A stretch of DNA of 47,145 bases from Syntrophobacter sp. SbD2 (GTDB lineage: Bacteria > Desulfobacterota > Binatia > UBA9968): the NCBI GenBank assembly GCA_945889495.1, contig CAMDBU010000022.1, positions 1 to 47,145 on the forward strand. The letters run 5' to 3'. Below, one piece after another: positions 8,354 through 16,146 of the stretch. How positions within the stretch are numbered: the first letter of the stretch is position 1; the number at the start of each line of letters is the position of its first letter. Below the pieces are notes generated by a model, which ran no database searches, had not been told where the DNA came from, and saw nothing but the letters and a program-made list of their open reading frames with translations. A program made the position numbers and the translations under genes.

Positions 8354-8914
8354 ATGGCCTACTCACTGCAACGTTTTATCGAAGACCTGACCACCATCAC
8401 CAACCGCTACCAGGAAGCGGAACAAATCGTCGCGGTGGCCAAACCCCTGCTCGGCGAATTGGTCAAGAACCCTGACTGCATCGCCGCCCAATTTAAAAAA
8501 CATGGCGGCAAAACCTACGGCCGCTACATGCTGCACCGGGCGGCGCGCTTCAACGTGACCTCCGTCGTATGGGGCCCCGGCGACAGCGCCAAGGCGCATA
8601 ACCATGACACCTGGGGACTTGTCGGTGTGGTCGAGAATGAATTGCAGGAAACCCGCTTCAAACGGCGCGACGACGGCAGCAAGGAAGGCTACGCCGAGCT
8701 CGAAGCGATCGGCGTCAATAGCAACAAAGCGGGAATGGTTTCGACATTAATCGCGCCCAACGACGACATCCACGAGATGCTCAACACCACGCTTAAAAAC
8801 ACCGTCGAAGTCCATGTCTACGGCATCGACCTGGCGCACTATCAACGACTCCAGTTCGACGTCGCGGCGAAGTCGGTGAAATTCTTCGCCAGCGCCAAGT
8901 ACGATAACTGCTAA
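8354..8914 (+). CDS. cysteine-dioxygenase-like cupin
   Basis: The 186-residue protein has the thiol dioxygenase cupin pattern: His82 and His84 in AHNHDTWG and His140 in NDDIHEML as the three iron ligands. This fits the type I cysteine / 3-mercaptopropionate dioxygenase family, which oxidises a thiol to a sulfinic acid with O2 and Fe(II). Specificity cannot be read with certainty. I start at ATG 8354 with GGAAGA upstream rather than the TTG at 8339. The convergent neighbour is a multi-domain rhodanese, which hints at a sulfur-related pair. Confidence 0.82.
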   Translation: MAYSLQRFIEDLTTITNRYQEAEQIVAVAKPLLGELVKNPDCIAAQFKKHGGKTYGRYMLHRAARFNVTSVVWGPGDSAKAHNHDTWGLVGVVENELQETRFKRRDDGSKEGYAELEAIGVNSNKAGMVSTLIAPNDDIHEMLNTTLKNTVEVHVYGIDLAHYQRLQFDVAAKSVKFFASAKYDNC

Positions 8915-8923
8915 ATGCGCCCA

Positions 8924-8942
8924 GGGCGACCGCCGGTCGCCC
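8924..8942. terminator. perfect hairpin between convergent genes
   Basis: Arms GGGCGACC (8924-8931) and GGTCGCCC (8935-8942) with a 3-base loop, 10 bases past the cupin stop. There is no U-run, so termination strength is uncertain; it also resembles a dispersed palindrome. Confidence 0.55.
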
Positions 8943-8977
8943 CGACAAAAATTTCGATTGAATCAACGCCAGTCCCC

Positions 8978-9012
8978 GTAGGATGGGTTGATCGCAGCGA
9001 AACCCGACATCC
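8978..9012 (+). repeat. GTAG-foot imperfect hairpin repeat
   Basis: GTAG at 8978-8981 leads into GGATGGGTT, a 10-base loop and AAACCC...ATCC, forming an imperfect hairpin in the gap before the rhodanese stop. From memory, very similar elements (GTAGGnTGGGTTGAGC...AAACCCA) recur in many environmental genomes. Confidence 0.6.
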
Positions 9013-9016
9013 GAGC

Positions 9017-10567
9017 TCAGTGCTTGAGCTTCAACTCCCAGTTCAAATAATTCAGCATGTCCTCCTTGCTGCCGCGAATCGATGGTGACAGGACGACATC
9101 GTTGGGTTTCACTAAACAATCGTCGAGGCCAGTGGAGGTGGCGAAGCCCGCCGCTGTCCAGCTCTTCAGACCGCCGTCGAGCACCAGGACATTGCCGTAA
9201 CCGCCGCGCGCCAATTGGCGCGCGGCGAAGATCGACTGGCGGCCGTCGGCGCAGGTGAGAACGATCTGCCGTGCGCGGTCGGGGAACAACTCGGGAATTT
9301 TAACATCGATCCAGCCGCGGCAAATCCACTTGGCGCCGGATACATGGGCGTTTTCATGCTCCAGGCTGGTGCCGACATGGAGAATCAAACTTGAGGTGGA
9401 TTCGCTCAACTTAAACAACTCGGCGGCGCCGATGAAGCGCAGCCCGCGCCGCGCCATACCGATGGCCAACGGCTCGGCTGCCGCGCTGGCAACCGCGACA
9501 CTCCTGCCGCCGGCGCGCCAGCCGTTAAGTCCGCCTTGGAGCACGCTGACATGTTTGAAACCCATCTGGCGATACCAGTAGGCCGCCATCACCGCGCGCG
9601 CGCCGTGGTCGCTGATGAATATAATGTCGCCATTACGCACCGCCACGAAATCATCGGCGCGCTGCACAGCCTGGCCGCCCGGCAGGTTGATCGAGCCAGC
9701 AATATGGCCGGCGGTAAATTCCGCCTCGGAGCGCACGTCGATCAAGTAATGAACACCGTCGCCGTCATTGAGCCTTGCAACTTCGTCCGGCGGCGTTGAA
9801 GAGATATTTTCCTCGGCGGCGATGCGCTCGGCCGCGGCCAGCGCGCCGGATTGGTTCAGCGAAGCCTTGCCGAAACGGCTCGGCTTATTCTCCAATTGAA
9901 AACCCGCCAACACCCAGCCCATGGTGCCGTTTCTGAGCGCGCGCACGTTGGTCAAGCCGAGACGGCGCAGCGCGGCGGCGCCGATAATGCTGCGGGTGCG
10001 CCCGGCGCAGTTAACGATCACCGCCGGTTTCTTGCGTAACTCATCGACCCAGTGAATCAGCTCGCCGCCCGGCACATTGATGCCGCCCGGGATGCAGAAC
10101 CGGCCGTACTCCTCAGGCGTGCGCATATCGAGGATCGTTAGATCTTCCTGGCGATCGATTAGCGCTTTCAACACCTCCGGCGCTAGATCCGGCACCGCGC
10201 GCTCATGATGGACGCGCTCGCCGAAGGCCTTGCTCGGCACGTTGACGCCGCTGACGGTCTCGCGCTGCTCGGCGCGCCAGGCGGCTAGACCACCGTTGAG
10301 AAGTGAAACATCCTCATAGCCCAGCTCGTTCAACGTCGCCGCCGCGAGCTCCGCCCGCGCTCCACCTTCGTCATAGACCACGATGGGAATCTTGCGATTG
10401 GGCACCAAGTCAGTGATGCGAAACTCGATCTGGCTGCGCGGCAAGGAAGTGCTGTTGGGAATTTGCTCATCGTTGTACTCGCCGCGCTCGCGCGCGTCGA
10501 ACACCGCGAATAGCCGATCGGAGGCCATTAACTGCGCCAGATCGGCGGATGAAATCTGTTTGTTCAT
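9017..10567 (-). CDS. four-domain rhodanese sulfurtransferase
   Basis: The 516-residue protein is four rhodanese domains in a row (about 5-102, 128-225, 262-355, 376-475). The active-site loops read VVYDEGGAR (Asp66), VNCAGRTRS (Cys187), FISDHGAR (Asp320) and LTCADGRQS (Cys439). Domains 2 and 4 keep the persulfide-carrying cysteine, while domains 1 and 3 have Asp there and are probably structural or regulatory. The family transfers sulfane sulfur. I start at ATG 10567 (MNKQISSADL), which begins domain 1; the longer frame would run into the divergent aldolase gene. No signal peptide, so probably cytoplasmic. Confidence 0.88.
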   Translation of the reverse strand: MNKQISSADLAQLMASDRLFAVFDARERGEYNDEQIPNSTSLPRSQIEFRITDLVPNRKIPIVVYDEGGARAELAAATLNELGYEDVSLLNGGLAAWRAEQRETVSGVNVPSKAFGERVHHERAVPDLAPEVLKALIDRQEDLTILDMRTPEEYGRFCIPGGINVPGGELIHWVDELRKKPAVIVNCAGRTRSIIGAAALRRLGLTNVRALRNGTMGWVLAGFQLENKPSRFGKASLNQSGALAAAERIAAEENISSTPPDEVARLNDGDGVHYLIDVRSEAEFTAGHIAGSINLPGGQAVQRADDFVAVRNGDIIFISDHGARAVMAAYWYRQMGFKHVSVLQGGLNGWRAGGRSVAVASAAAEPLAIGMARRGLRFIGAAELFKLSESTSSLILHVGTSLEHENAHVSGAKWICRGWIDVKIPELFPDRARQIVLTCADGRQSIFAARQLARGGYGNVLVLDGGLKSWTAAGFATSTGLDDCLVKPNDVVLSPSIRGSKEDMLNYLNWELKLKH

Positions 10568-10667
10568 GCAATCGATATCTCTTGGCTTGCGGAAAAACTT
10601 GATCCTACCGTTAGATTCTGTTCTACTTACCTCCGCGGCAAATTCAAGCGCACTTCCGGAGGATTCC

Positions 10668-11627
10668 ATGGCAGCGATTCATGACAAGTTCAGCGGTCTG
10701 TTTATCCCTTACGTCACGCCGTTCAACCAAGACGGCTCATTGGACGTCGAGAGTTTGACCCGGCTGACCAAACATTTCGCCGCTCTTCCCGGCGTCGCCG
10801 GTTTAGTGTCCTGCGCGCGCATCGGCGAGAGTCCGGTGTTGAGTATCGCCGAGAAACGCCAAGTCTACGAGGTCTGCGGCAAGATCGCCCAGGACGCCGG
10901 CAAAGTCCACATCGCCACCATCGCGCCCCAGTCCACTGACGAAGCGGTGGCACTGATCAACGATCTCGACAATCTCGCCGTCGACGGCGTGATGATCTTC
11001 CCGCCGCTGCTGTTTTCCTGGGGCAAGGTCGACAACAATTTGAAGGTCCGCTTCTTCGAGGATCTCGCCCGCGAGACCAAACTCCCGGTGGTGTTGTTTC
11101 AGATCCCGGTGAAAAGTTACTACTACGATCCCGACACCATCTGCCGCATCGCCCGACTGGAAAACGTCGTCGCCTTCAAAGAGGCGTCTTTCGACATCGA
11201 GCTGTTCACGAATACCGCGAAGCAATTACAGCGCGACAAGTCACCGATGAGAATCCTCACCGGCAACGACCGCTTCGTCGCCGAGAGCTATCAACTGGGC
11301 GCCAACGGCGCGCTTATTGGCGTCGCCAACGTCGCCACGGAAAAATGGGGCGCCATGGACTGCGCCGGCCGCGCCGGCAAATTCGACGAAGCGTTTAGAA
11401 TTCAGAAAGAGCTGGAGTCGGTGAAAGAATTGGTCTTCAGCGAACCGATCGTCGAAGCGGTGGCGCGCATCAAAGCCGTGCTGCACTACGAAGGCCTGAT
11501 CAAAACCGCCCATGTGCGCCGCCCGCAGCTGGGGATCTCCGACGCAGAGAAAAAACAATTGCTGGAAAGCTACCGCGCCCTCAAGAACAACCAGTTCCGC
11601 CCCCACAGTGCTCACCAAGCGGCGTGA
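10668..11627 (+). CDS. dihydrodipicolinate synthase (DapA) family aldolase/lyase
   Basis: The 319-residue protein is a class I TIM-barrel aldolase of the DapA/NanA family: GLFIPYVTPFNQDG at the start, and Schiff-base Lys171 in VVAFKEAS. The GTTGES loop is altered to SCARIGES, and the catalytic Tyr of the usual YNxP motif is replaced by Phe145 (FQIPVKSYY). It is therefore unlikely to be true lysine-pathway DapA and more likely another pyruvate-dependent lyase or hydratase. A CCGGAGG site precedes ATG 10668. It is divergent from the rhodanese gene. Confidence 0.87.
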   Translation: MAAIHDKFSGLFIPYVTPFNQDGSLDVESLTRLTKHFAALPGVAGLVSCARIGESPVLSIAEKRQVYEVCGKIAQDAGKVHIATIAPQSTDEAVALINDLDNLAVDGVMIFPPLLFSWGKVDNNLKVRFFEDLARETKLPVVLFQIPVKSYYYDPDTICRIARLENVVAFKEASFDIELFTNTAKQLQRDKSPMRILTGNDRFVAESYQLGANGALIGVANVATEKWGAMDCAGRAGKFDEAFRIQKELESVKELVFSEPIVEAVARIKAVLHYEGLIKTAHVRRPQLGISDAEKKQLLESYRALKNNQFRPHSAHQAA

Positions 11628-11630
11628 TCC

Positions 11631-11745
11631 GGATTCGGATAGACTCTCGCAAAGGCGCAAAGACGCCAAGTTCGGAAAGAATTATTTTCTTCCGAAAACC
11701 TTTGCGTCTTTACGCCTTTGCGAGAGAAATTCCGGCATCCGAATC
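11631..11745. repeat. 115-bp nested inverted repeat between convergent genes
   Basis: Inner arms 11644-11678 and 11690-11726 are long, imperfect complements built of AAAGGCGCAAAGACG-like units. Outer arms are GGATTCGGAT (11631) and ATCCGAATC (11737). The right arm recurs at 31872-31912 with few differences. It can fold into one long hairpin and may end both transcripts. Confidence 0.85.
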
Positions 11746-11755
11746 TTTGCGACAA

Positions 11756-13036
11756 CTATTCAGCGCCGCGCCCTGGGATCACCAACGCGAATAACGCAAT
11801 GGTCACCGCCAACAGCACCATGGCGCTGATCGCCAGCGACCAGTGGATGCCGATCAGTCCGCCGACCACGCCGACGGTGACGCCGCTGAAGGCGCGCAGG
11901 CCGTTGTGCGAGGTATTGAATAGGCCGATCAAGCGGCCGCGCAGCTGCGGCGGCGCTTGCAGCTGCACCAAGGTCTGCGCCATAGAGAGAAACGCCAGGT
12001 TGAGCAGCCCGCCGCCAAACAACAACGCCACCGACAAATAATAATTCTGCGACGCCGCGAAGCCGATGATCGAGACGCACCAGAGGATCGAACAGATGGA
12101 GGCATTGCGCGCGCTGGCGCGCAGTAGGCCGCTACCTTCGAGCAGCAGACCGCCCAAGGCGGCGCCGCCGGCGCTGGCGCCAAGCATGATGCTATAGGCC
12201 AAATCCTGCTTGTCATGGCCGAAGTCATGGGCGAACTCCGGCATCTGCGCTTGGTAGGCGTTGCCGACCAAGAGTGACGTCGCCCCGCCTAACAGAATCA
12301 TCGAGAAGATGGTCGGATTGGACGCGCTTTCGCGCAAGAGGTGCCAGGCGCTGGCGAGGCTCACGCGGCCGGCTTTTGGCGCATTGGGATCGTCCCGCCC
12401 ATGGCCGGTGTAGGGCAGGATGAACATGTAGATGATCGTCGGCAGATACATCAACACGTTGATGAACAGGCCAGCCGGTCCGCCGAACCAGAGCATAGTC
12501 GCGCCACCGACCGCGGGGCCGACCAGGATCGCGATGTTGCGCCCGGTGGAGTTGAGTCGCACCGCGCTCTGTAAATATTCCCGGCCGACGATATCGTGAA
12601 TGATCAGTTGGCTCGCCGGCTGGCCCAACACGCCCGACAGTCCGTGCATCACCAAGAGCGCGCAGGCATGCCAGACTTCGATGGTATCGGTGAGAAACAA
12701 GATCGCCCAGGTGAGCGAGACCAAGCCGTACATCGCTTGGGCGCATTGAATCAGCCGGCGGCAATCATGGCGGTCGGCCAGAGCGCCAAAGTAGACGGCG
12801 AAAAACAAAAACGGCGTCCAGTGGCTGATGACGGCGAAGCCGGCCAGCACCGGCGAATGAAATTTTTGGTAGAGCAGCCAGTAGCTGATGACATGCTCGA
12901 TGTTATCGCCCATCTGCCCCATCATCAGGACGAAGAAATAGCGGCGATATTCCGGATGATGCAGCGCCGCGAAGGCGACGCGGCCGGCAGATTTGGTCGT
13001 CTTGGAGCTGTCTGGTGATTGGGAATTAGTTGCCAT
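11756..13036 (-). CDS. MFS exporter, tandem paralogue 1 of 3
   Basis: The 426-residue, twelve-helix protein is of the EntS-like MFS group (MFS_3). The loop between helices 2 and 3 reads GALADRHDCRRLIQ, a version of the MFS signature. It shares long near-identical stretches with the next two genes, for example DNIEHVISYWLLYQKFHSP and HSPVLAGFAVISHWTPF. Such carriers usually export small hydrophobic compounds or siderophores by proton antiport. No siderophore genes are seen. It is the last gene of the three-gene minus-strand array. The ATG at 13036 has no clear binding site. Confidence 0.88.
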   Translation of the reverse strand: MATNSQSPDSSKTTKSAGRVAFAALHHPEYRRYFFVLMMGQMGDNIEHVISYWLLYQKFHSPVLAGFAVISHWTPFLFFAVYFGALADRHDCRRLIQCAQAMYGLVSLTWAILFLTDTIEVWHACALLVMHGLSGVLGQPASQLIIHDIVGREYLQSAVRLNSTGRNIAILVGPAVGGATMLWFGGPAGLFINVLMYLPTIIYMFILPYTGHGRDDPNAPKAGRVSLASAWHLLRESASNPTIFSMILLGGATSLLVGNAYQAQMPEFAHDFGHDKQDLAYSIMLGASAGGAALGGLLLEGSGLLRASARNASICSILWCVSIIGFAASQNYYLSVALLFGGGLLNLAFLSMAQTLVQLQAPPQLRGRLIGLFNTSHNGLRAFSGVTVGVVGGLIGIHWSLAISAMVLLAVTIALFALVIPGRGAE

Positions 13037-13094
13037 GCTAATTGAAGAAGACCGAGACAGAGACCGCTCTGTCCCTATCTCAACTCTCGATCTC

Positions 13095-14351
13095 TCAAGT
13101 CTCGACCTTGCGCGCCTGCGCCGGCACGGCGAAGGCGAATAGCGCCAGGGTGATGGTCATCAGCACCATGGCGCTTAGCGCCAGGGACCAGTGGACGCCG
13201 ATCAAACCGCCGACCACGCCGACGGTGAGGCCGCTGAAGGCTTTGAACCCCATGCTGGTCATCGAATACAGGCCGATTACCCGGCCGCGCAGCGCCGCCG
13301 GCGAGCGCAATTGCACGATGGTCTGGGCCATGGACGAAAAGGTTAGATTGAGCACGCCGGCGATAAACAACAGCGCCAGCGATAAATAATAGTTGGTCGA
13401 GAGCGCAAAGGCAGCAATCGCGACGCACCAAAGGATCGCGCTGACGATCGCCGTGCGCACGCTCGGCGGCAGCCAGGAGCGCCCTTCGAGGAGAAAGCCG
13501 CCCACCACTGCTCCGGCCGCGTTGGCGCCGAGCAGCGCGCTATAGGCGAAGTCGGCTTTCTCGGTGCCGAGATCGTGGGCGAACTCCGGCATGGTCGCTT
13601 GAAACGCCGTGCCAACGAAGAACGACACGCAGCCGCCCAGCACCACCATGGTGGTCACCGGCCGGTTGCTCCACACTTCGCGGATCACGGTGAAGGCGTC
13701 GCCCCAGCCGATGGCGCGGCGCGTCGGCACTTCGCCTTCGCGGCTATGGCCGGTGTAGGGCACGGTCAAGAGCCATACCGTCAGCGGCAGATAGATCAAA
13801 GTGTTGACCACCAAGCCCACCGGCGGACTGAAGATCAACATCAAACCGCCGCCCACCGCCGGGCCGAAAAGAATCCCCAACTGCCGGCTTGTCGAGTTGA
13901 GCCGGATGGCGCTCTGTAACTGATCGCGGCCGACGATGTCGTGAATCAGCAACTGACTGCCCGGCCCCCAGAGCACACCGGCCATGCCGTGGATCACCAA
14001 GAGCGCGCAGGCATGCCAGACTTCAATCGTATCGGTCCAAAATAGAAACGCCCAGGCCGCCGACACCCCCATGTACATGATCTGCGCGACTTGAATCACT
14101 TTGCGGCAATCGTAGCGGTCCGCCATAGCGCCGAAGTAGACAGCGAAAAGTAGGAACGGCGTCCAGTGGCTCAGCACCGCGAAACCGGCCAACACCGGCG
14201 AGTGAAATTTGGTGTAGAGGAGCCAGTAGCTGATCACATGTTCGATGTTATCGGCCATCATGGCCAACGCCGTGGTCCAAAAATAGGAGCGGAAGTCTTT
14301 GTGATGCAGCGCGGCGAAGGAAAGCTTCTTGTCAGGTGCGGCAGTGGCCAA
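13095..14351 (-). CDS. MFS exporter, tandem paralogue 2 of 3
   Basis: The 418-residue protein is the middle gene of the tandem array, with the same twelve-helix EntS-like layout. It is especially close to paralogue 3 in YDCRK.IQVAQIMYMGV and RQLGILFGPAVGG. The best start is TTG 14351, which has CGGAGAAC seven bases upstream; no in-frame ATG lies near the conserved FAALHHKD start. It ends 58 bases before paralogue 1. Substrate unknown. Confidence 0.87.
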   Translation of the reverse strand: MATAAPDKKLSFAALHHKDFRSYFWTTALAMMADNIEHVISYWLLYTKFHSPVLAGFAVLSHWTPFLLFAVYFGAMADRYDCRKVIQVAQIMYMGVSAAWAFLFWTDTIEVWHACALLVIHGMAGVLWGPGSQLLIHDIVGRDQLQSAIRLNSTSRQLGILFGPAVGGGLMLIFSPPVGLVVNTLIYLPLTVWLLTVPYTGHSREGEVPTRRAIGWGDAFTVIREVWSNRPVTTMVVLGGCVSFFVGTAFQATMPEFAHDLGTEKADFAYSALLGANAAGAVVGGFLLEGRSWLPPSVRTAIVSAILWCVAIAAFALSTNYYLSLALLFIAGVLNLTFSSMAQTIVQLRSPAALRGRVIGLYSMTSMGFKAFSGLTVGVVGGLIGVHWSLALSAMVLMTITLALFAFAVPAQARKVET

Positions 14352-14464
14352 TAACGTTCTCCGAAAATCTCAGACTAATCTCGGACAGTAACCAATATCG
14401 ATTGGCGACGCAATCCAATCGACGGCGTTGAGCGAACCGGCAGAAGTGGCCAAATCCTTTTGTT

Positions 14465-14548
14465 GTCATTCCCGCGCAGGCGGGAATCCAGGTTTTCTTC
14501 GATCTCGTAGTGTCAGCGAGGCTGGATGCCGGTGTTCACCGGCATGAC
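14465..14548. repeat. cruciform repeat of two hairpins (GTCAT...ATGAC)
   Basis: ATTCCCGC-GCAG-GCGGGAAT (14468-14487) and ATGCCGGTG-TT-CACCGGCAT (14526-14545) are perfect hairpins inside an outer GTCAT/ATGAC and CCAG/CTGG dyad. From memory this is a very common repeat of environmental Proteobacteria. A decayed half-copy lies at 27154-27182. The rest of the 14352-14580 gap shows no gene. Confidence 0.88.
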
Positions 14549-14580
14549 GGATCTTTACTTAGCTGGAATCGCGATGTTCA

Positions 14581-15873
14581 TCACCCAGGTTCGACCACCG
14601 CCGTGCGCTGCTGGGCGAAACCAAACAGCGCCAGGGTGATCGCCAACAAGACCAGCGAGCTCAACGCCAACGACCAGTGGACACCGATGAGCCCACCAAT
14701 GACACCAACCGTGACGCCGCTAAAGGCACGCAGGCCGAAGGCCGACATGGAAAACAATCCGATTAAGCGGCCGCGCAGGTGCATGGGCGCTTCCAACTGG
14801 ACGATGGTCTGGGCGATGGAGTAAAAAGCCAGATTGAGCGCGCCGGCGATAAACAGCAGTGTCAACGACAGCGGATAGTTTTTCGAAAACGCGAACAGGG
14901 TCATGGTGACGCACCAGAGAATCGCGCAACCGATCGCCGCCTTCACCGTCGGCGGCAGCCACTGTTTGCCGTCGAGGACAAAACCGCCGAACACCGAACC
15001 GGCGGCGTTGGCCGCCAGCAGCGCGCTATAGGCGAAGTCGGTATTATCGGTGCCCAAGTCATGGGCGAATTCCGGCATGCTGGCTTGAAAGGCATTGCCG
15101 ACAAACAGCGACGCCGCGCCGCCGAGCGCGATCATGGTGACGATGGAGCGGTGCTGCGCCACTTCGCGCAACACGCCGACGGCGTCGCGCCAACGCAAGC
15201 CGCGCCGCGCCGGCGCGCCCTCGCGCAGGTGGCCGGTGTAGGGCACCAGCATGAGCCAAATGGTCAGCGGTAAATAAATCACCGCGTTGATCAGCATGCC
15301 CGCCGGCGCGCCGAACCACAGCATCATGGCACCGCCCACCGCCGGGCCGAAGAGAATGCCCAACTGGCGCGCGGTGGCGTTCAAGCGCACCGCGCTGGGC
15401 AAATCCTCGCCGCCGACGATGTCGTGGATCATGAGAATTTCCGCCGGCGTCCAAAATACCCCGGCGATACCATGGACGACCAGTAAAACGCAGGCATGCC
15501 AGATTTGAATCGTGTCGGTCCAGAACAGCACCGCCCACACCGCGGTAACGCCCATGTACATGATCTGGGCGACTTGAATAAGCTTGCGGCAGTCGTAACG
15601 GTCGGCCAAGCCGCCGAAATAAACCGACAGCAGAAGAAACGGCGTCCAGTGACTGATCACGGCGAAGCCGGCCAGTACCGGCGACTGAAATTTTTGAAAC
15701 AGCACCCAGTAACTGATCACATGCTCGATGTTGTCGGCCATCATGGCCAACATGGTGGCGACCAGAAACCAGCGGTAGTCTTTGTGCTTGAGCGCGGCGA
15801 AGGGGATCCTCGGTTTCACCGCGGTCACAGTTGTTGGCGTGCTTGAGTTGGGTGAGTCCAATGCGGCGTCCAA
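14581..15873 (-). CDS. MFS exporter, tandem paralogue 3 of 3
   Basis: The 430-residue protein is the first-transcribed member of the array. It has the shared core (DNIEHVISYW.LFQKFQSP, SHWTPFLL, ADRYDCRKLIQVAQ) and the twelve-helix MFS_3 layout. The N-terminal tail of about 24 residues before PFAALKHKDY differs from the paralogues. The start is TTG 15873 or TTG 15861; neither has a clear binding site, so the N-terminus is uncertain. A 229-bp gap with a cruciform repeat separates it from paralogue 2. Confidence 0.86.
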   Translation of the reverse strand: MDAALDSPNSSTPTTVTAVKPRIPFAALKHKDYRWFLVATMLAMMADNIEHVISYWVLFQKFQSPVLAGFAVISHWTPFLLLSVYFGGLADRYDCRKLIQVAQIMYMGVTAVWAVLFWTDTIQIWHACVLLVVHGIAGVFWTPAEILMIHDIVGGEDLPSAVRLNATARQLGILFGPAVGGAMMLWFGAPAGMLINAVIYLPLTIWLMLVPYTGHLREGAPARRGLRWRDAVGVLREVAQHRSIVTMIALGGAASLFVGNAFQASMPEFAHDLGTDNTDFAYSALLAANAAGSVFGGFVLDGKQWLPPTVKAAIGCAILWCVTMTLFAFSKNYPLSLTLLFIAGALNLAFYSIAQTIVQLEAPMHLRGRLIGLFSMSAFGLRAFSGVTVGVIGGLIGVHWSLALSSLVLLAITLALFGFAQQRTAVVEPG

Positions 15874-16146
15874 TCGGTCGACGGTAGATTTTCAACCTAA
15901 CGGAAATTACCGAGTGGTGCAAACTTGACGAGCGTTGTTTAGTGGTTCAATGACCCGAGATCTCTCACTCCGTTCGAGATGACAGTTGCCTCTAGCTTCT
16001 GTCATTTCGAGCGCAGCGAGAAATCTCTCTTGAACTCAAACTGACCTACGACCCGACATGGAGCGCCGGTCGAAATTATTCCCTTGCGCTCTCCGCGCGC
16101 TTTTGCGAGAAACGGATGAGCGGCGAAACAACATCGAGGCAAGACA
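15874..16146. repeat. gene-free gap with an inverted repeat (15957-15985 / 15999-16029)
   Basis: The gap between divergent MFS genes holds arms starting GAGATCTCTCACTCC and CTGTCATTTCGAGCGCAGCG, complementary with a few mismatches. I recognise the type (GTCATTTCGAGCGCAGCGAGAAATCTC) as a common dispersed element. Any promoters for the two flanking genes must also lie here; none is obvious. Confidence 0.75.
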
